This document shows positions 36,522 to 46,241 of a stretch of DNA of 64,000 nt, piece by piece. The notes beneath the pieces were generated by a model. That model made no database searches, had not been told where the DNA came from, and saw only the letters and a list, made by a program, of their open reading frames with translations. Position 1 is the stretch's first letter. Each line of letters opens with the position of its first letter. The position numbers were made by a program, and so were the translations under genes. The stretch is from Robiginitalea sediminis (GTDB lineage Bacteria > Bacteroidota > Bacteroidia > Flavobacteriales > Flavobacteriaceae), in assembly GCF_002198115.1 (NCBI RefSeq), contig NZ_NGNR01000001.1:686369-750368 (forward strand). The letters are read 5' to 3'.

Positions 36522-37280
36522 TTAGACTACGGTTTCCTGTTTGATCCAGTCGTATCCTTTTTCTTCCAGCTCCAGGGCCAGTTCCTTGTCTCCGGACTTA
36601 ACGATTTTCCCATCGTGGATCACGTGGACAAAATCCGGGACGATGTAATCCAGAAGGCGCTGGTAGTGGGTAATCACCACAAAGGCGTTGTCTTCGGACT
36701 TAAGCCGGTTTACCCCGTTGGCCACTACGCGGAGGGCATCGATGTCCAGGCCGGAGTCGGTTTCGTCCAGGATGGCGAGTTTGGGCTCCAGCATGGCCAT
36801 CTGGAAAATCTCATTCCGTTTTTTCTCGCCCCCGGAGAAACCTTCGTTCAGGGAACGGGAGAGGAACTTGCGGTCTATTTCCAGCAGGGCCGCCTTTTCG
36901 CGGATCAGCTTCAGCATCTGGTTGGCAGGCATATCGCCCAGGCCTTGTGCCTTGCGCGTTTCATTAATGGATGTCTTCACAAAGTTGGTCACCGATACTC
37001 CCGGGATTTCCACAGGGTACTGGAAGGAGAGGAAAATCCCCAGGTGGGCCCGGTCTTCCGGAGCCATATCGTCCAGGTCCTCGCCCTGGAACAGGATTTT
37101 CCCTCGGGTTACTTCGAAGTCTTCCTTCCCGGCAATCACGGAAGCCAGGGTACTCTTGCCCGAACCGTTGGGGCCCATAATGGCGTGCACTTCACCCGGC
37201 TTTACCTCCAGGTTGATTCCTTTGAGGATTTTTTTGTTCTCCACACCGGCGTGCAGGTTCTGTATCTTAAGCATAGACAT
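36522..37280 (-). CDS. sufC: SufC, ATPase of the SufBCD complex
   Basis: 252 aa ABC-type ATPase. Walker A GPNGSGKST (about 37-45), signature FSGGEKKR (about 150), Walker B LAILDETDSGLD (about 171), and a late His in VITHYQRLLDY. Its start shares one base with the stop of the MBL gene (TAATG), so translation is coupled. A Met two codons in (MLKIQNL) is an alternative start. Confidence 0.96.
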   Translation of the reverse strand: MSMLKIQNLHAGVENKKILKGINLEVKPGEVHAIMGPNGSGKSTLASVIAGKEDFEVTRGKILFQGEDLDDMAPEDRAHLGIFLSFQYPVEIPGVSVTNFVKTSINETRKAQGLGDMPANQMLKLIREKAALLEIDRKFLSRSLNEGFSGGEKKRNEIFQMAMLEPKLAILDETDSGLDIDALRVVANGVNRLKSEDNAFVVITHYQRLLDYIVPDFVHVIHDGKIVKSGDKELALELEEKGYDWIKQETVV

Positions 37281-38158
37281 TATTTTAGGTAATTGGGTGC
37301 CTGAGGCATTGTATTAAAATCGTCCCGGCTGTGCTGCAGGTAGACGCGGGCGCCAGTGGAGTCGGCAAACGCTTCAAAGGCCCGCATGCTGGCCAGGGTT
37401 TGTTTTACATCGGAATTAAAAATCGGTACGCGCTTGTTGAGGCGGTTCAGTTCCAGGTGGTACAAATCGCCGCTCAGCAACAGGGGGCCATGCTGTGGCA
37501 GGTCCAGGAACAGGGCACAATGCCCAGGGGTATGGCCCGGCATATATTTGATCACCACCGTCCCGTCTCCAAAAACATCGTAGTCCCCGGAAATCTGCTT
37601 GACCTTTTCAATGTCGTTCACGGCATGGAACATATCCGGTTGGGCGGCTTCCATTTCCGGGCTGGAAATCCAGGCGTATTCGGATTCCTGCACCAGCCAG
37701 GTGGCTCCGGGCAGGGCTTCGGCATGGCCGCTGTGGTCAAAATGCGTATGGGAAAGTGACAGGAAATCGATGTCTGCCGGCGTCATCCCGATAGCTGCCA
37801 GTTGGGTCGCCAATGAATCGGGGCGGGAAACAGAAAAGTTGCCGTCCGGTGAGGTATAGGGTTCAGGCATGCCCACCAGGCCCTGAGAGAGGCCGGCGTC
37901 CCACATCAGGGTCCCCTTGGGGTGCACCACTACATAATAGGCGTCTGCAAACTCAGCGGTCTGCCCTCGGTAGACGGAATCCTGGGCAAACAGTTCCAAA
38001 TTGTTGACCATAACCGTGCCCCCATCCAGGGTATAAAGGCGGATATCAGGGGCCATGACCTGCTGGGCTTCCGCTACTTCGGCCTGCTGCTTCTCTTTAC
38101 ACCCGGCAAGGGAGATCAGGGTTGCCAGCACTAAGGCTATGTAAAAGGGTCTTTTCAT
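37280..38158 (-). CDS. Metallo-beta-lactamase-fold lipoprotein (AHL-lactonase-like)
   Basis: 292 aa. Lipoprotein signal with lipobox LAGC (about residues 17-20), so it should be lipid-anchored outside the cytoplasm. The zinc motif LSHTHFDHSGHAEALPGA (about 134-139) and the MPGHTPGHCALFL and LSGDLYHLELNR segments are those of MBL hydrolases near N-acyl-homoserine lactonases. It is set between sufB and sufC with a 5-base gap and a 1-base overlap, so it is surely cotranscribed. An exported enzyme has no known part in cytosolic Fe-S assembly. Confidence 0.85.
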   Translation of the reverse strand: MKRPFYIALVLATLISLAGCKEKQQAEVAEAQQVMAPDIRLYTLDGGTVMVNNLELFAQDSVYRGQTAEFADAYYVVVHPKGTLMWDAGLSQGLVGMPEPYTSPDGNFSVSRPDSLATQLAAIGMTPADIDFLSLSHTHFDHSGHAEALPGATWLVQESEYAWISSPEMEAAQPDMFHAVNDIEKVKQISGDYDVFGDGTVVIKYMPGHTPGHCALFLDLPQHGPLLLSGDLYHLELNRLNKRVPIFNSDVKQTLASMRAFEAFADSTGARVYLQHSRDDFNTMPQAPNYLK

Positions 38159-38163
38159 CTGCC

Positions 38164-39609
38164 TTATCCTACAGAGCCCTCCAGGCTTATTTCCAATAAT
38201 TTCTGGGCTTCCACCGCGAATTCCATTGGCAGCTTGTTCAGGACTTCCTTACTAAAGCCGTTCACGATCAGGGCAATGGCCTTTTCGGTATCGATCCCCC
38301 TTTGGTTGCAATAGAAGATCTGGTCTTCCCCGATCTTACTGGTGGTTGCCTCGTGTTCGATCTGAGCCGTCTTGTTGCGGGCCTCGATGTACGGGAAGGT
38401 ATGCGCACCGCACTGGTTGCCCATCAGCAGGGAATCGCACTGGGAGAAATTCCGTGCATTTTCCGCCCGGCTGCCTACCTGTACCAGGCCCCTGTAACTG
38501 TTCTGGGATTTTCCGGCCGAGATCCCCTTGGATATGATCGTGCTGCGCGTGTTTTTCCCCAGGTGGATCATTTTGGTGCCCGTATCGGCCTGTTGGTGGT
38601 TGTTGGTTACGGCGATGGAATAAAACTCCCCTATGGAGTTATCCCCTTTCAGGACACAGGACGGGTATTTCCAGGTAACGGCGGAACCGGTTTCCACCTG
38701 CGTCCAGGAAATCTTGGCATTGGTTTCGCAGAGGCCCCTTTTGGTCACAAAGTTGTACACCCCGCCATGGCCGTCCTTGTCTCCGGGGAACCAGTTTTGT
38801 ACGGTGGAATATTTGATTTCGGCATCGTCCAGAGCGATGAGTTCCACCACGGCAGCGTGTAGTTGATTCTCATCCCGCGAAGGGGCGGTACACCCTTCCA
38901 GGTAGCTCACATAGCTGCCCTTGTCTGCCACGACCAGCGTGCGCTCGAACTGCCCGGTCCCGGCCTGGTTGATCCGGAAATAGGTGGAGAGCTCCATGGG
39001 GCAGCGGACCCCTTTGGGGATGTAACAGAACGAGCCGTCTGAGAATACCGCGGAATTCAGGGCCGCGTAAAAGTTGTCTTTCTGGGGCACTACAGTTCCC
39101 AGGTATTTGCGTACCAGCTCCGGGTGTTCCCGGATGGCTTCGGAAATGGAGCAGAAAATAATCCCCTTTTCCGCCAGGGTTTTCTTGAAGGTAGTGGCAA
39201 CCGATACCGAGTCCATGACAAAATCCACGGCTACCCCGGCCAGCTTCTTCTGTTCTTCCATGGGGATGCCGAGCTTTTTGAAAGTCTCGAGCAGTTCCGG
39301 GTCTACCTCGTCCAGGCTGTTGTACTTGGGTTTCTTGTTGGGGGCGGAATAGTAGGAGATGGCCTGGAAATCTGGTTTCTTATACGAGACATTGGCCCAG
39401 TCCGGCTCCTCCATTTCCTTCCAGATACGGAAGGATTCCAGGCGCCAGTCCGTCATCCACTGCGGCTCTTCCTTTTTACGGGAAATGGCAACGACGATTT
39501 CCTCGTTCAGGCCGTTGGGCAGGGTATCGGATTCGATATCGGTATAGAAACCATATTCGTATTCCTTGGTTTCCAGTTCCTTCTTTAATTCCTCTTCGGT
39601 ATAAGCCAT
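38164..39609 (-). CDS. sufB: SufB, scaffold subunit of the SufBCD complex
   Basis: 481 aa, the main Fe-S scaffold. Canonical segments are seen: [42 protein letters not shown] (Cys about 253), [19 protein letters not shown], and [22 protein letters not shown]. It starts 22 bases after sufA. Full length. Confidence 0.96.
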   Translation of the reverse strand: MAYTEEELKKELETKEYEYGFYTDIESDTLPNGLNEEIVVAISRKKEEPQWMTDWRLESFRIWKEMEEPDWANVSYKKPDFQAISYYSAPNKKPKYNSLDEVDPELLETFKKLGIPMEEQKKLAGVAVDFVMDSVSVATTFKKTLAEKGIIFCSISEAIREHPELVRKYLGTVVPQKDNFYAALNSAVFSDGSFCYIPKGVRCPMELSTYFRINQAGTGQFERTLVVADKGSYVSYLEGCTAPSRDENQLHAAVVELIALDDAEIKYSTVQNWFPGDKDGHGGVYNFVTKRGLCETNAKISWTQVETGSAVTWKYPSCVLKGDNSIGEFYSIAVTNNHQQADTGTKMIHLGKNTRSTIISKGISAGKSQNSYRGLVQVGSRAENARNFSQCDSLLMGNQCGAHTFPYIEARNKTAQIEHEATTSKIGEDQIFYCNQRGIDTEKAIALIVNGFSKEVLNKLPMEFAVEAQKLLEISLEGSVG

Positions 39610-39631
39610 GGCAAATGCGTTATAAAATCAA

Positions 39632-39961
39632 TCAGAGTGAAAAACTCTCCCCGCAGCCGCAGGTGCGCTGGGCATTTGGGTTGTTGAAGACGAACCCCTT
39701 CCCGTTGAGGCCCCCCGAATATTCCAGGGTGGTCCCTACCAGGTAGAGGAAACTCTTCTTATCCACAATGATGCGGACGGCATTGTCCTCGAACACCTTG
39801 TCGTTCTCCGCAACCTCGCGGTCGAAACGCATCTCGTAGGACAACCCACTGCACCCGCCGCTTTTAACGCCCACCCGGATGTAATCCGTGGCGGCGTCGA
39901 AGCCTTCCTCCTGCATCAGCGCCGTCACGCGCTGGCGGGCTGTATCGGACACCTTGATCAT
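39632..39961 (-). CDS. sufA: HesB/IscA-type Fe-S carrier (SufA)
   Basis: 109 aa A-type carrier. The three Cys are in GGCSGLSYEM (about residue 37) and CGCGESF (about 101-103). It receives clusters from SufBCD and passes them on. First gene of the suf operon, with its own promoter upstream. Confidence 0.95.
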   Translation of the reverse strand: MIKVSDTARQRVTALMQEEGFDAATDYIRVGVKSGGCSGLSYEMRFDREVAENDKVFEDNAVRIIVDKKSFLYLVGTTLEYSGGLNGKGFVFNNPNAQRTCGCGESFSL

Positions 39962-39990
39962 TTTAAAATGGATTTATTCTAAATAGTTCA

Positions 39991-40023
39991 CAAATATAGG
40001 GACAATGGGGCATTCCACCGCAA
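39991..40023 (-). promoter_or_regulatory. Promoter of the suf operon
   Basis: Minus strand: TTG (40021-40023), 22-base spacer, TATATTTG (39991-39998), then 29 bases to the sufA ATG. Both elements fit the Bacteroidota consensus. Confidence 0.65.
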
Positions 40024-40083
40024 TTCCTAACATTATTATAACGCATAGGGCCATTGGGGGTATCTATACGCCATTGCCCTGGC

Positions 40084-41454
40084 TTACCGGTACTTGAGCA
40101 GCACCAGGTCGGTCATTCCCGATGAAGCCGTTCCCGCCCCGCCCGGCTCGGCCAATTCCCCGGCGAGCAATACGGACCCATCGGCCATGGGAAAGGCATC
40201 GAACCCGAGGTCGATTCCCGGCCCTCCGTAGGTGACCATACCCAGGTTTTCGCCTCCCGGGCCGATATGTAGTAGTAACAAGTCGTTTTCGCCCGAATTG
40301 CCCAGGGTAGACGTTTGGCTTCGGGTAGTCCCGGAAATGAAGTAGGTGCCGTCCGGGGCGCGGCGTATGCTTTCGGCGGCGTCGAAGGCCGGCCCGCCAT
40401 AGCTTTGTTCCCATTTCAGCGTTCCGGATTCGCTCAATCTGACTACCCAGATATCAGCCTCGCCCAATGGGTTGCTCACCTCCCCGTCTGCACTGAAACT
40501 ATGCCCGGCTACCAGGTACCCGCCGTTGGGGTCGGCAACCAGGTCTGCGGCCGTATCGATCCCGCTGCCCCCCAGGTTGCGCTCCCATACCAGACGGCCC
40601 ATGCCATCTACCTTGACCACCCAGAAATCGTAGCTGCCCTTGGGGTCAGAAATGTCGAAATCCCCGCTTTCGGAGAACCCCGCCATCACAAATCCCCCAT
40701 CCGGGGAGGCTGCAACGGCATGGGCCCGGTCGTTGTTGGAGCCCCCGAAATAGAATCGCCAGAGCAGTTCCCCGGAGGCACTCACCTTAGTACACCAGAA
40801 CTCACCCACCCCGTGGTAGGTGCTCGTGGTCCCCTTGTCTGTAAACCCGTCTGCCCGGGCTGCAGTCAGGTCCAGGAACCCGATAAAGACCAGGCCCCCG
40901 TCCGGGGTTTCCACCAGGTCATAGGAGTGGTCGTGGCCCGAAAAGCCGAAACTCCGCTCCCAGAGAATATTACCCCCAGCGTCCAGCCGGAGCACCCAAT
41001 TGTCGTGGAACCCCTCGTTGTTGCTGCCGTCCCCGTCGTCGCTCATGGCGTAACCGGTAAGGGCATAGCCGCCATCGGAGGTCTGGATCACTGCCTGGCC
41101 GCGGTCGTCCTTGCTACCTCCGTAGGTCCGGCTCCATTCCAGGTTTGCCGCGGCATCGAATTTCATAAGCCAGTAGTCATTCACCGCCAGGGGTTTTCCG
41201 TTCAGGTCCCCATCGGTGCTTTCGGTAAACCCAAGCACGGCAAAGCCGCCATCCTGGGTGGCGATCACCGACCGGGCCGATTCGGACCCGCTCCCCCCAT
41301 ATGTGCGGACCCATTCCAGGGTCCCCCCGAAAGGCTCCGGCCCCGGGTCTGGTTCCGGGGGGTCCTTTTCACAGGCCAGGGCAGCGGCCAGGAGCCACCC
41401 GCCAAGCAGGATGCGGGGAAGGCGGCTGAAACTATGGATGTCTTGAAATTTCAT
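40084..41454 (-). CDS. Seven-bladed beta-propeller lipoprotein
   Basis: 456 aa with a lipoprotein signal (lipobox AALAC, about residue 28) and a Pro-rich linker. Seven repeats of about 50 residues follow, each with a W-x-YGGS-x-x-D/E core, a D-GG-Y/F turn and a GF/GY strand (for example WSRTYGGSKDDRGQAV). Seven blades would close a propeller. Such proteins bind partners or glycans at the cell surface; no catalytic residues are visible. It overlaps the upstream propeller gene by 4 bases, so the two form an operon. Confidence 0.75.
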   Translation of the reverse strand: MKFQDIHSFSRLPRILLGGWLLAAALACEKDPPEPDPGPEPFGGTLEWVRTYGGSGSESARSVIATQDGGFAVLGFTESTDGDLNGKPLAVNDYWLMKFDAAANLEWSRTYGGSKDDRGQAVIQTSDGGYALTGYAMSDDGDGSNNEGFHDNWVLRLDAGGNILWERSFGFSGHDHSYDLVETPDGGLVFIGFLDLTAARADGFTDKGTTSTYHGVGEFWCTKVSASGELLWRFYFGGSNNDRAHAVAASPDGGFVMAGFSESGDFDISDPKGSYDFWVVKVDGMGRLVWERNLGGSGIDTAADLVADPNGGYLVAGHSFSADGEVSNPLGEADIWVVRLSESGTLKWEQSYGGPAFDAAESIRRAPDGTYFISGTTRSQTSTLGNSGENDLLLLHIGPGGENLGMVTYGGPGIDLGFDAFPMADGSVLLAGELAEPGGAGTASSGMTDLVLLKYR

Positions 41455-42734
41455 GGGGAAGGCCTTACGACAAAAAATCCGTTGCTGATGTCGTTAATCA
41501 GGATAAGCCCGCTTTCCAGGAAGGGGTAAATGCTCCAGACCCCGTCGAATTCCGTAGCATTCGAGGCTGGGAAGGTGTCGAAATAGCCGCTTTCCGTAAG
41601 CGCCTGACCTCCGATCCCGGAGAGGTCCACTACACGAAGCCCGGCCGTGTAATTGGCCAGGTAAAACCGGTCGCCCTGTACGTAGCCGTTGTGGTCTATG
41701 GCCGCGGTAGGGCCGTTATAGGTAAAGCTCAACACAGGATTGTCCAGGTCGGCAAGGTCGAATACAAGGGTTCGGGAAGGCAGGCCGAACTGGATTTCGT
41801 CCAACTCATCTCCCAAAAGAAAATAGCGCTGGTCTTCTGTAAACCAGCCCTGGTGCGTATACCCCAGGTTCGGGTAGTTGAGCCCGCTTATCCGGGTGGG
41901 GTTTGCCTTGTCGGTAACATCTATGAGGGTTACTTCGTTCTCGTTGGCGCCGATGTAAATCTCACGGCCGGTGTAATCCGTATCGGGCCCGGAGTAGGTC
42001 ACCACCTGGGCGTCGTGGGAGTAGCCGGAGGCGGCATACCCACCTGCTGCCTGAGGGCTGGCCGGGGAGGAGAGGTCGATGAAATGCGGCCCGCCCTGGA
42101 AGGTCCCCGTCCCCACGGCATAAGCAAAGCCGGTATTTTCATTGATGACGATGTTGTGCGCGTTGCCGAAGCCGGTATAGACGGCAGTGGGGGAAAAGGT
42201 CACAGGGGGGTTGGCCACGGAGCGGAGCTGCTGCAGATCGAACACCTGCATGCCATGACCTCCGGCTTCTGAAACAATGTACGCATGGTTGGCATAGACC
42301 TTTACGTCCCGCCAGATGCTGGCTGTGGTTTCCGTGGGCAGGGTCCCCAGCAAGAGGGGTGCCTCCGGGTCCTCCAGGGAAATGAAGGCTGTGCCATTGT
42401 CCAGGCCCACCAGGGCGTATTCGGTTCCCGATTGCGGATCGGCCCACCCCCAGATATCGTTGGCCGCGGCTCCCCCAAGCTGCTCCAGGCTGAAGCGCCC
42501 CACCAGGTCGAACCCGGAGCAGGGGTACGGCCCGGCCAGGCCATTTTCGCAGGGTACCGCGTTACTGAAGGCAGGGGGCGTTTCCCCGTCACCCCCTCCC
42601 GTAGGCGGTGTATTCGGATTTTGGTTCTGGGGGTTGGAAGGGGGGGGAGCATCATCGGCCTTCGAACAGGAGGCCAACACAGCCATCCCCGCGAGAACCA
42701 ATGCCCAAAAGGCTTTTGGCCAGTTCCGTTTCAT
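41451..42734 (-). CDS. Choice-of-anchor B / LVIVD-repeat lipoprotein
   Basis: 427 aa. Lipoprotein signal (lipobox LASC, about residue 22), then a low-complexity Pro/Asn/Gly linker (about 28-55), then LVIVD-like propeller repeats (YALVGLDNGTAFISLEDPEAPLLLG, LRVVDLSGIGG). It matches the choice-of-anchor B pattern of surface proteins in Bacteroidota. A near-consensus -7 (TATATTTA, 42747-42754, minus) lies 12 bases upstream. Function unknown, likely surface binding. Confidence 0.78.
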   Translation of the reverse strand: MKRNWPKAFWALVLAGMAVLASCSKADDAPPPSNPQNQNPNTPPTGGGDGETPPAFSNAVPCENGLAGPYPCSGFDLVGRFSLEQLGGAAANDIWGWADPQSGTEYALVGLDNGTAFISLEDPEAPLLLGTLPTETTASIWRDVKVYANHAYIVSEAGGHGMQVFDLQQLRSVANPPVTFSPTAVYTGFGNAHNIVINENTGFAYAVGTGTFQGGPHFIDLSSPASPQAAGGYAASGYSHDAQVVTYSGPDTDYTGREIYIGANENEVTLIDVTDKANPTRISGLNYPNLGYTHQGWFTEDQRYFLLGDELDEIQFGLPSRTLVFDLADLDNPVLSFTYNGPTAAIDHNGYVQGDRFYLANYTAGLRVVDLSGIGGQALTESGYFDTFPASNATEFDGVWSIYPFLESGLILINDISNGFFVVRPSP

Positions 42735-42775
42735 GCACTTTTTCTTTAAATATACATCTTAATAACGTTACGCCT

Positions 42776-42783
42776 TACTTTTG
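42776..42783 (+). promoter_or_regulatory. -7 element (TACTTTTG) of thiL
   Basis: A perfect TAnnTTTG only 4 bases before the thiL ATG at 42788, which suggests a leaderless mRNA and rejects a longer frame from 42608. Confidence 0.55.
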
Positions 42784-42787
42784 CGGT

Positions 42788-43840
42788 ATGTTTGAGAATA
42801 AAGACCAGCAGCGCACCGACCTTGAATCTTTGGGTGAATTTGGCCTGATAGACCACCTGACCCGCCACCTGAAACCCATCCACCCGAGTTCGCGAACCGG
42901 CGTGGGCGACGATGCCGCCGTACTGCGTCACGGGCAGGCAGACCTGGCCTGGTCTACCGACCTGCTTGTGGAAGGCGTGCATTTCGATCTGGCCTACACC
43001 CCCCTGGCACACCTGGGGTATAAGGCCGTGGTGGTGAACCTGAGCGACATCTGCGCCATGAATATGAAGCCGGCACAAATCCTGGTTTCCATAGCTGTTT
43101 CCAACCGCTTTCCCCTGGAGGCCCTGGAGGAACTCTACAAGGGTATTGGTCGTGCCTGTGAAGTATACGGGGTAGACCTCGTGGGAGGTGACACCACTTC
43201 CTCCAACAAAGGGCTTATCATCAGCGTCACGGTAATAGGGGCCACACGGGTAGGTGCCCCGGTCCTGCGCAGCGGGGCTTCCCCCAACGACCTGTTGGTG
43301 GTGAGCGGTGACCTGGCAGGGGCATACATGGGGTTGCAGGTCCTTAGGCGCGAACAGGAAGTCTTCCGGGCCAACCCTAACCACCGCCCTGACCTGGAGC
43401 CGTATTCCTACATTGTGGAACGCCAGCTCAAACCCGAGGCCCGTACCGATGTGGTGGAGCTGCTCGAAAAGCTCGAAGTAACGCCTACGGCCATGATCGA
43501 CATCAGTGACGGGTTGTCTTCCGAGGTATTGCACCTGTCTAAATCCGGGAAGGTTGGGTGTGCCCTGTACGAAGAGAAAATCCCACTGGACCCCACGGTG
43601 ATTTCGGTTTGTGAGGAATTTGGGTTGGACAGTACTACGGTGGCGTTAAGCGGGGGGGAGGATTACGAGCTCTTGTTCACCATCCGTCAGGAGGACTTCC
43701 CCAAGATAAAAGGAAACCCCAACCTCAGTGTCATAGGCCATATGACAGAGGCGGAGTCCGGGTGCCACCTCATTACGCGTGGTGGCGCTGCCATCCCCCT
43801 GCAGGCGAGGGGCTGGAATGCTTTTTCCCAGGAGGGTTAG
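42788..43840 (+). CDS. thiL: Thiamine-phosphate kinase
   Basis: 350 aa. It phosphorylates thiamine phosphate to thiamine diphosphate. Seen: GVGDDAAVL (about 38-46), WSTDLLVEGVHFDL, GYKAVVVNLSDICAMNMKPAQIL, GGDTTSSNKGLIISVTVIG, and the late SGGEDYELLFT. It is divergent from the propeller operon. No other thi gene is nearby. Confidence 0.95.
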   Translation: MFENKDQQRTDLESLGEFGLIDHLTRHLKPIHPSSRTGVGDDAAVLRHGQADLAWSTDLLVEGVHFDLAYTPLAHLGYKAVVVNLSDICAMNMKPAQILVSIAVSNRFPLEALEELYKGIGRACEVYGVDLVGGDTTSSNKGLIISVTVIGATRVGAPVLRSGASPNDLLVVSGDLAGAYMGLQVLRREQEVFRANPNHRPDLEPYSYIVERQLKPEARTDVVELLEKLEVTPTAMIDISDGLSSEVLHLSKSGKVGCALYEEKIPLDPTVISVCEEFGLDSTTVALSGGEDYELLFTIRQEDFPKIKGNPNLSVIGHMTEAESGCHLITRGGAAIPLQARGWNAFSQEG

Positions 43841-43846
43841 GGGGAA

Positions 43847-44071
43847 TCAGGCTACCTGCTGCTGGGGTGCAGACAGATGTTTTTTGCGGTAGATATACTC
43901 CAGGGTTTTGTTGATTTCCCGCAGCTCGGGAGTCAGGGAGCTGAGGTTGCCACTCACATCTGTGGTGACTTGTTTTCCGCAATGGACGCAGGAGTATTCC
44001 TTAATATGGGAGGTAACTCTTTTGGAAACTGCGAAGTGATGGCCGAATAGGGTGCAGAACATTTTTTTCAT
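43847..44071 (-). CDS. Small zinc-binding-type protein
   Basis: 74 aa from ATG 44071 (MKKMFCTLFGHHF). Paired Cys and His (FC-x3-FGHH, and CVHCGKQVTT) could bind one zinc ion. The last third is a predicted charged helix. Similar small proteins are common in flavobacteria by memory of the pattern, but no function is known. It is convergent with thiL, 6 bases apart. Confidence 0.65.
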   Translation of the reverse strand: MKKMFCTLFGHHFAVSKRVTSHIKEYSCVHCGKQVTTDVSGNLSSLTPELREINKTLEYIYRKKHLSAPQQQVA

Positions 44072-44323
44072 GCTGGGTAGGTTTTTCTTGGGGCTCACTG
44101 CTGGCCGGCTCTGGGAAACTGCCGGAGGGGGTCGGCAAGAGTTGGGGTTTAATCAATAGGCAATCCGAAACGTTTATGACCTAACGCCATGGGTGTCAGA
44201 TTTATTGGGCAAAGCGGTTGATTTTTTATATTTTTTCGACCACTGGTGCAAAAGGGGTTGCCGCAAGGAGGACCCGGAGCCAGCGCGCCCTTGCAGACAA
44301 GGGATGGCATTAACCCGTTGCAG

Positions 44324-45628
44324 GTGTTTAAAAAACGATTGGTTTGGATTCTGGGGCTGGCGCTTTTTTCGCTCTTTTTCGGGGCGGGCAACCTCATCCT
44401 TCCCCCCCAAATCGGATTCCTGGCGGGCCCGGAGTGGTGGCTGGTGGGCCTGGGGTTTACCATTTCGGCCGTGCTTATACCGATGCTTGGGATTCTGGCC
44501 CATGCGCGCCTGCAGGGTACCATGTTCGACTTTGCCAAAAAGGCCTCCCCCGCCCTCAGCCTGGTGTACTGTTACCTGATCTATGGGATTGCCCTGGGCC
44601 TCCCGGCCCCCCGGACAGCCTCGGTGACTCATGAAATGGCCATAGCCCCCTTCTTTAACCTCCCGCCTGTTGCGACAAGCCTGGGGTATTTCGGCCTTGT
44701 ATTACTGTTTGTCATTAACCGCTCCAAGGTGAGTTCCCTTATCGGGAAATGGCTTACCCCGGTTATCCTGGCGGTACTCCTCCTGCTAATCGGGAGTATC
44801 ACCCTGTACCACGGCGGTGCCCTGGGGCCTTCTACTTTCGAGAATTCGGTAAGTGCCGGAATCCTGGAAGGATACCAAACCTTCGATGCCATTGGCGCCG
44901 TGGTCATAGGTGGGGTTATCCTTATTTCCCTTAATCTGGAGGCCCCTGGCCTGGACTTTAAGGAGCGATTCCGAACCATTGCGGGGGCCGGCTTCCTGGC
45001 TGCCCTGGCCCTGATGCTCCTCTATGCTGGTTTGATCTATTCAGGAGCGCTCATGTTTGGGGAGGCCGAGGCAGGGATAACCCGGACCGGGTTGCTTCGG
45101 GCACTTTCCGTCCGGGCCCTAGGCCCTGGGGGGCAGGTTTTCCTGAGCATCCTGATCGGGCTTGCCTGTTTTACCACGGCAGTAGGGATAGTGACCGGGG
45201 CTTCGGACTTTATCAAGGATCGTTTCGGCGGTTCCCAAAAGGCCTATCTCGTGACGGCCATCCTGGGTTGCCTGGCCGGGGTGGTGATGGGCCAACTGCC
45301 GGTTGGCCTGATTATAGCGGTAGCCTTGCCCGTACTCATGCTGGTGTATCCCCTGACCATCGTGCTGATCTTTATGAATGTGATTCCACCGACGTGGGCC
45401 CCGGCTTTTGCCATGCGGGTGGTCTGCGGGGTTACCTTGCTTTTCAGCCTGCCGGACTTCCTGGGAAGCCTGGGCCTTTGGGAGGGAGGAAACCTCCCCC
45501 CGGCCCTATCGGCAATCCCCCTGGCGGGGTACCAGATGGGGTGGCTCCTGCCCGCGCTTGTGGCTTTTGGCCTGACGCATCTCTGGTTCGCGGTACGACC
45601 TAAAGCCAGCATGGAGCAAGGAACCTGA
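44324..45628 (+). CDS. brnQ: Branched-chain amino acid transporter BrnQ/LIV-II
   Basis: 434 aa from GTG 44324 with about twelve membrane segments. FALFSLFFGAGNLILPP-type opening (LALFSLFFGAGNLILPPQIG) is the LIVCS family signature. It imports Leu, Ile or Val with Na+ or H+. An ATG at 44246 in the same frame would add 26 unlikely residues; the GTG gives the family's usual N-terminus. Confidence 0.9.
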   Translation: MFKKRLVWILGLALFSLFFGAGNLILPPQIGFLAGPEWWLVGLGFTISAVLIPMLGILAHARLQGTMFDFAKKASPALSLVYCYLIYGIALGLPAPRTASVTHEMAIAPFFNLPPVATSLGYFGLVLLFVINRSKVSSLIGKWLTPVILAVLLLLIGSITLYHGGALGPSTFENSVSAGILEGYQTFDAIGAVVIGGVILISLNLEAPGLDFKERFRTIAGAGFLAALALMLLYAGLIYSGALMFGEAEAGITRTGLLRALSVRALGPGGQVFLSILIGLACFTTAVGIVTGASDFIKDRFGGSQKAYLVTAILGCLAGVVMGQLPVGLIIAVALPVLMLVYPLTIVLIFMNVIPPTWAPAFAMRVVCGVTLLFSLPDFLGSLGLWEGGNLPPALSAIPLAGYQMGWLLPALVAFGLTHLWFAVRPKASMEQGT

Positions 45629-45641
45629 CAAAAGGCATTTT

Positions 45642-45668
45642 TTGACAGGCGCAGAAAACGTATGTTTG
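45642..45668 (+). promoter_or_regulatory. Promoter of hemJ
   Basis: TTG (45642-45644, in a T-run) with a 16-base spacer and TATGTTTG (45661-45668), then 18 bases to the ATG. Both elements fit the consensus. Confidence 0.65.
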
Positions 45669-45686
45669 GAGTGAAATTCAAATCCC

Positions 45687-46241
45687 ATGGCTGAATACTA
45701 CAACTACATCAAATCCCTGCACCTGATTTTTGTGATCACCTGGTTTGCAGGGCTCTTTTATATGCCCCGCCTTTTTATCTACCACATCGAGTCCAAGGAC
45801 AAGCCCAAAGCGGCGGCCGATGCCCTGGCCTCCCAGTTCCGCATCATGGAACGGCGGCTGTGGAATATCATCACCTGGCCCTCTGCCGTGCTCTGTACCC
45901 TGACTGCCCTTATGCTGCTGCATATCATGCCGGATTGGCTGTACCAGCCATGGATGTGGGTCAAACTCGGGTTTGTGGTGCTCCTTATAGTCTACCACCT
46001 GGTCATGCACCTGATGTATCTGGAATTCCAGCGGGAGGCTTACAAATACACGTCCCAGTATATGCGCATCTGGAATGAAGGGGCAACTATGATTCTGTTT
46101 GCGGTAGTCTTCCTGGCCATCCTCAAGAATGCTATCGATTGGATCTACGGCCTGGTGGGGATGGTGGTCCTCGCGGCACTGATCATGCTAGGCATTAAGG
46201 TCTACAAGATGGTCCGCGAACGGGAAGAAGCCGATTCCTGA
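45687..46241 (+). CDS. hemJ: Protoporphyrinogen oxidase HemJ (CopD-like membrane protein)
   Basis: 184 aa with four to five membrane segments. The YIKSLHLIFVITWFAGLFYMPRLFIYH start, with its conserved His near residues 12 and 28, and the later WVKLGFVVLLIVYHLVMH, are typical of HemJ. It oxidises protoporphyrinogen IX to protoporphyrin IX in the inner membrane. It supplies the step between HemF and HemH although it lies 25 kb from the heme operon, as a single gene with a good promoter. Confidence 0.87.
   Translation: MAEYYNYIKSLHLIFVITWFAGLFYMPRLFIYHIESKDKPKAAADALASQFRIMERRLWNIITWPSAVLCTLTALMLLHIMPDWLYQPWMWVKLGFVVLLIVYHLVMHLMYLEFQREAYKYTSQYMRIWNEGATMILFAVVFLAILKNAIDWIYGLVGMVVLAALIMLGIKVYKMVREREEADS

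Noticed and set aside
40315-41529. 404-codon plus-strand frame opposite the propeller lipoprotein
   Set aside because: Shadow of the seven-repeat gene; no motif, and it crosses the junction of two well-supported minus-strand genes.
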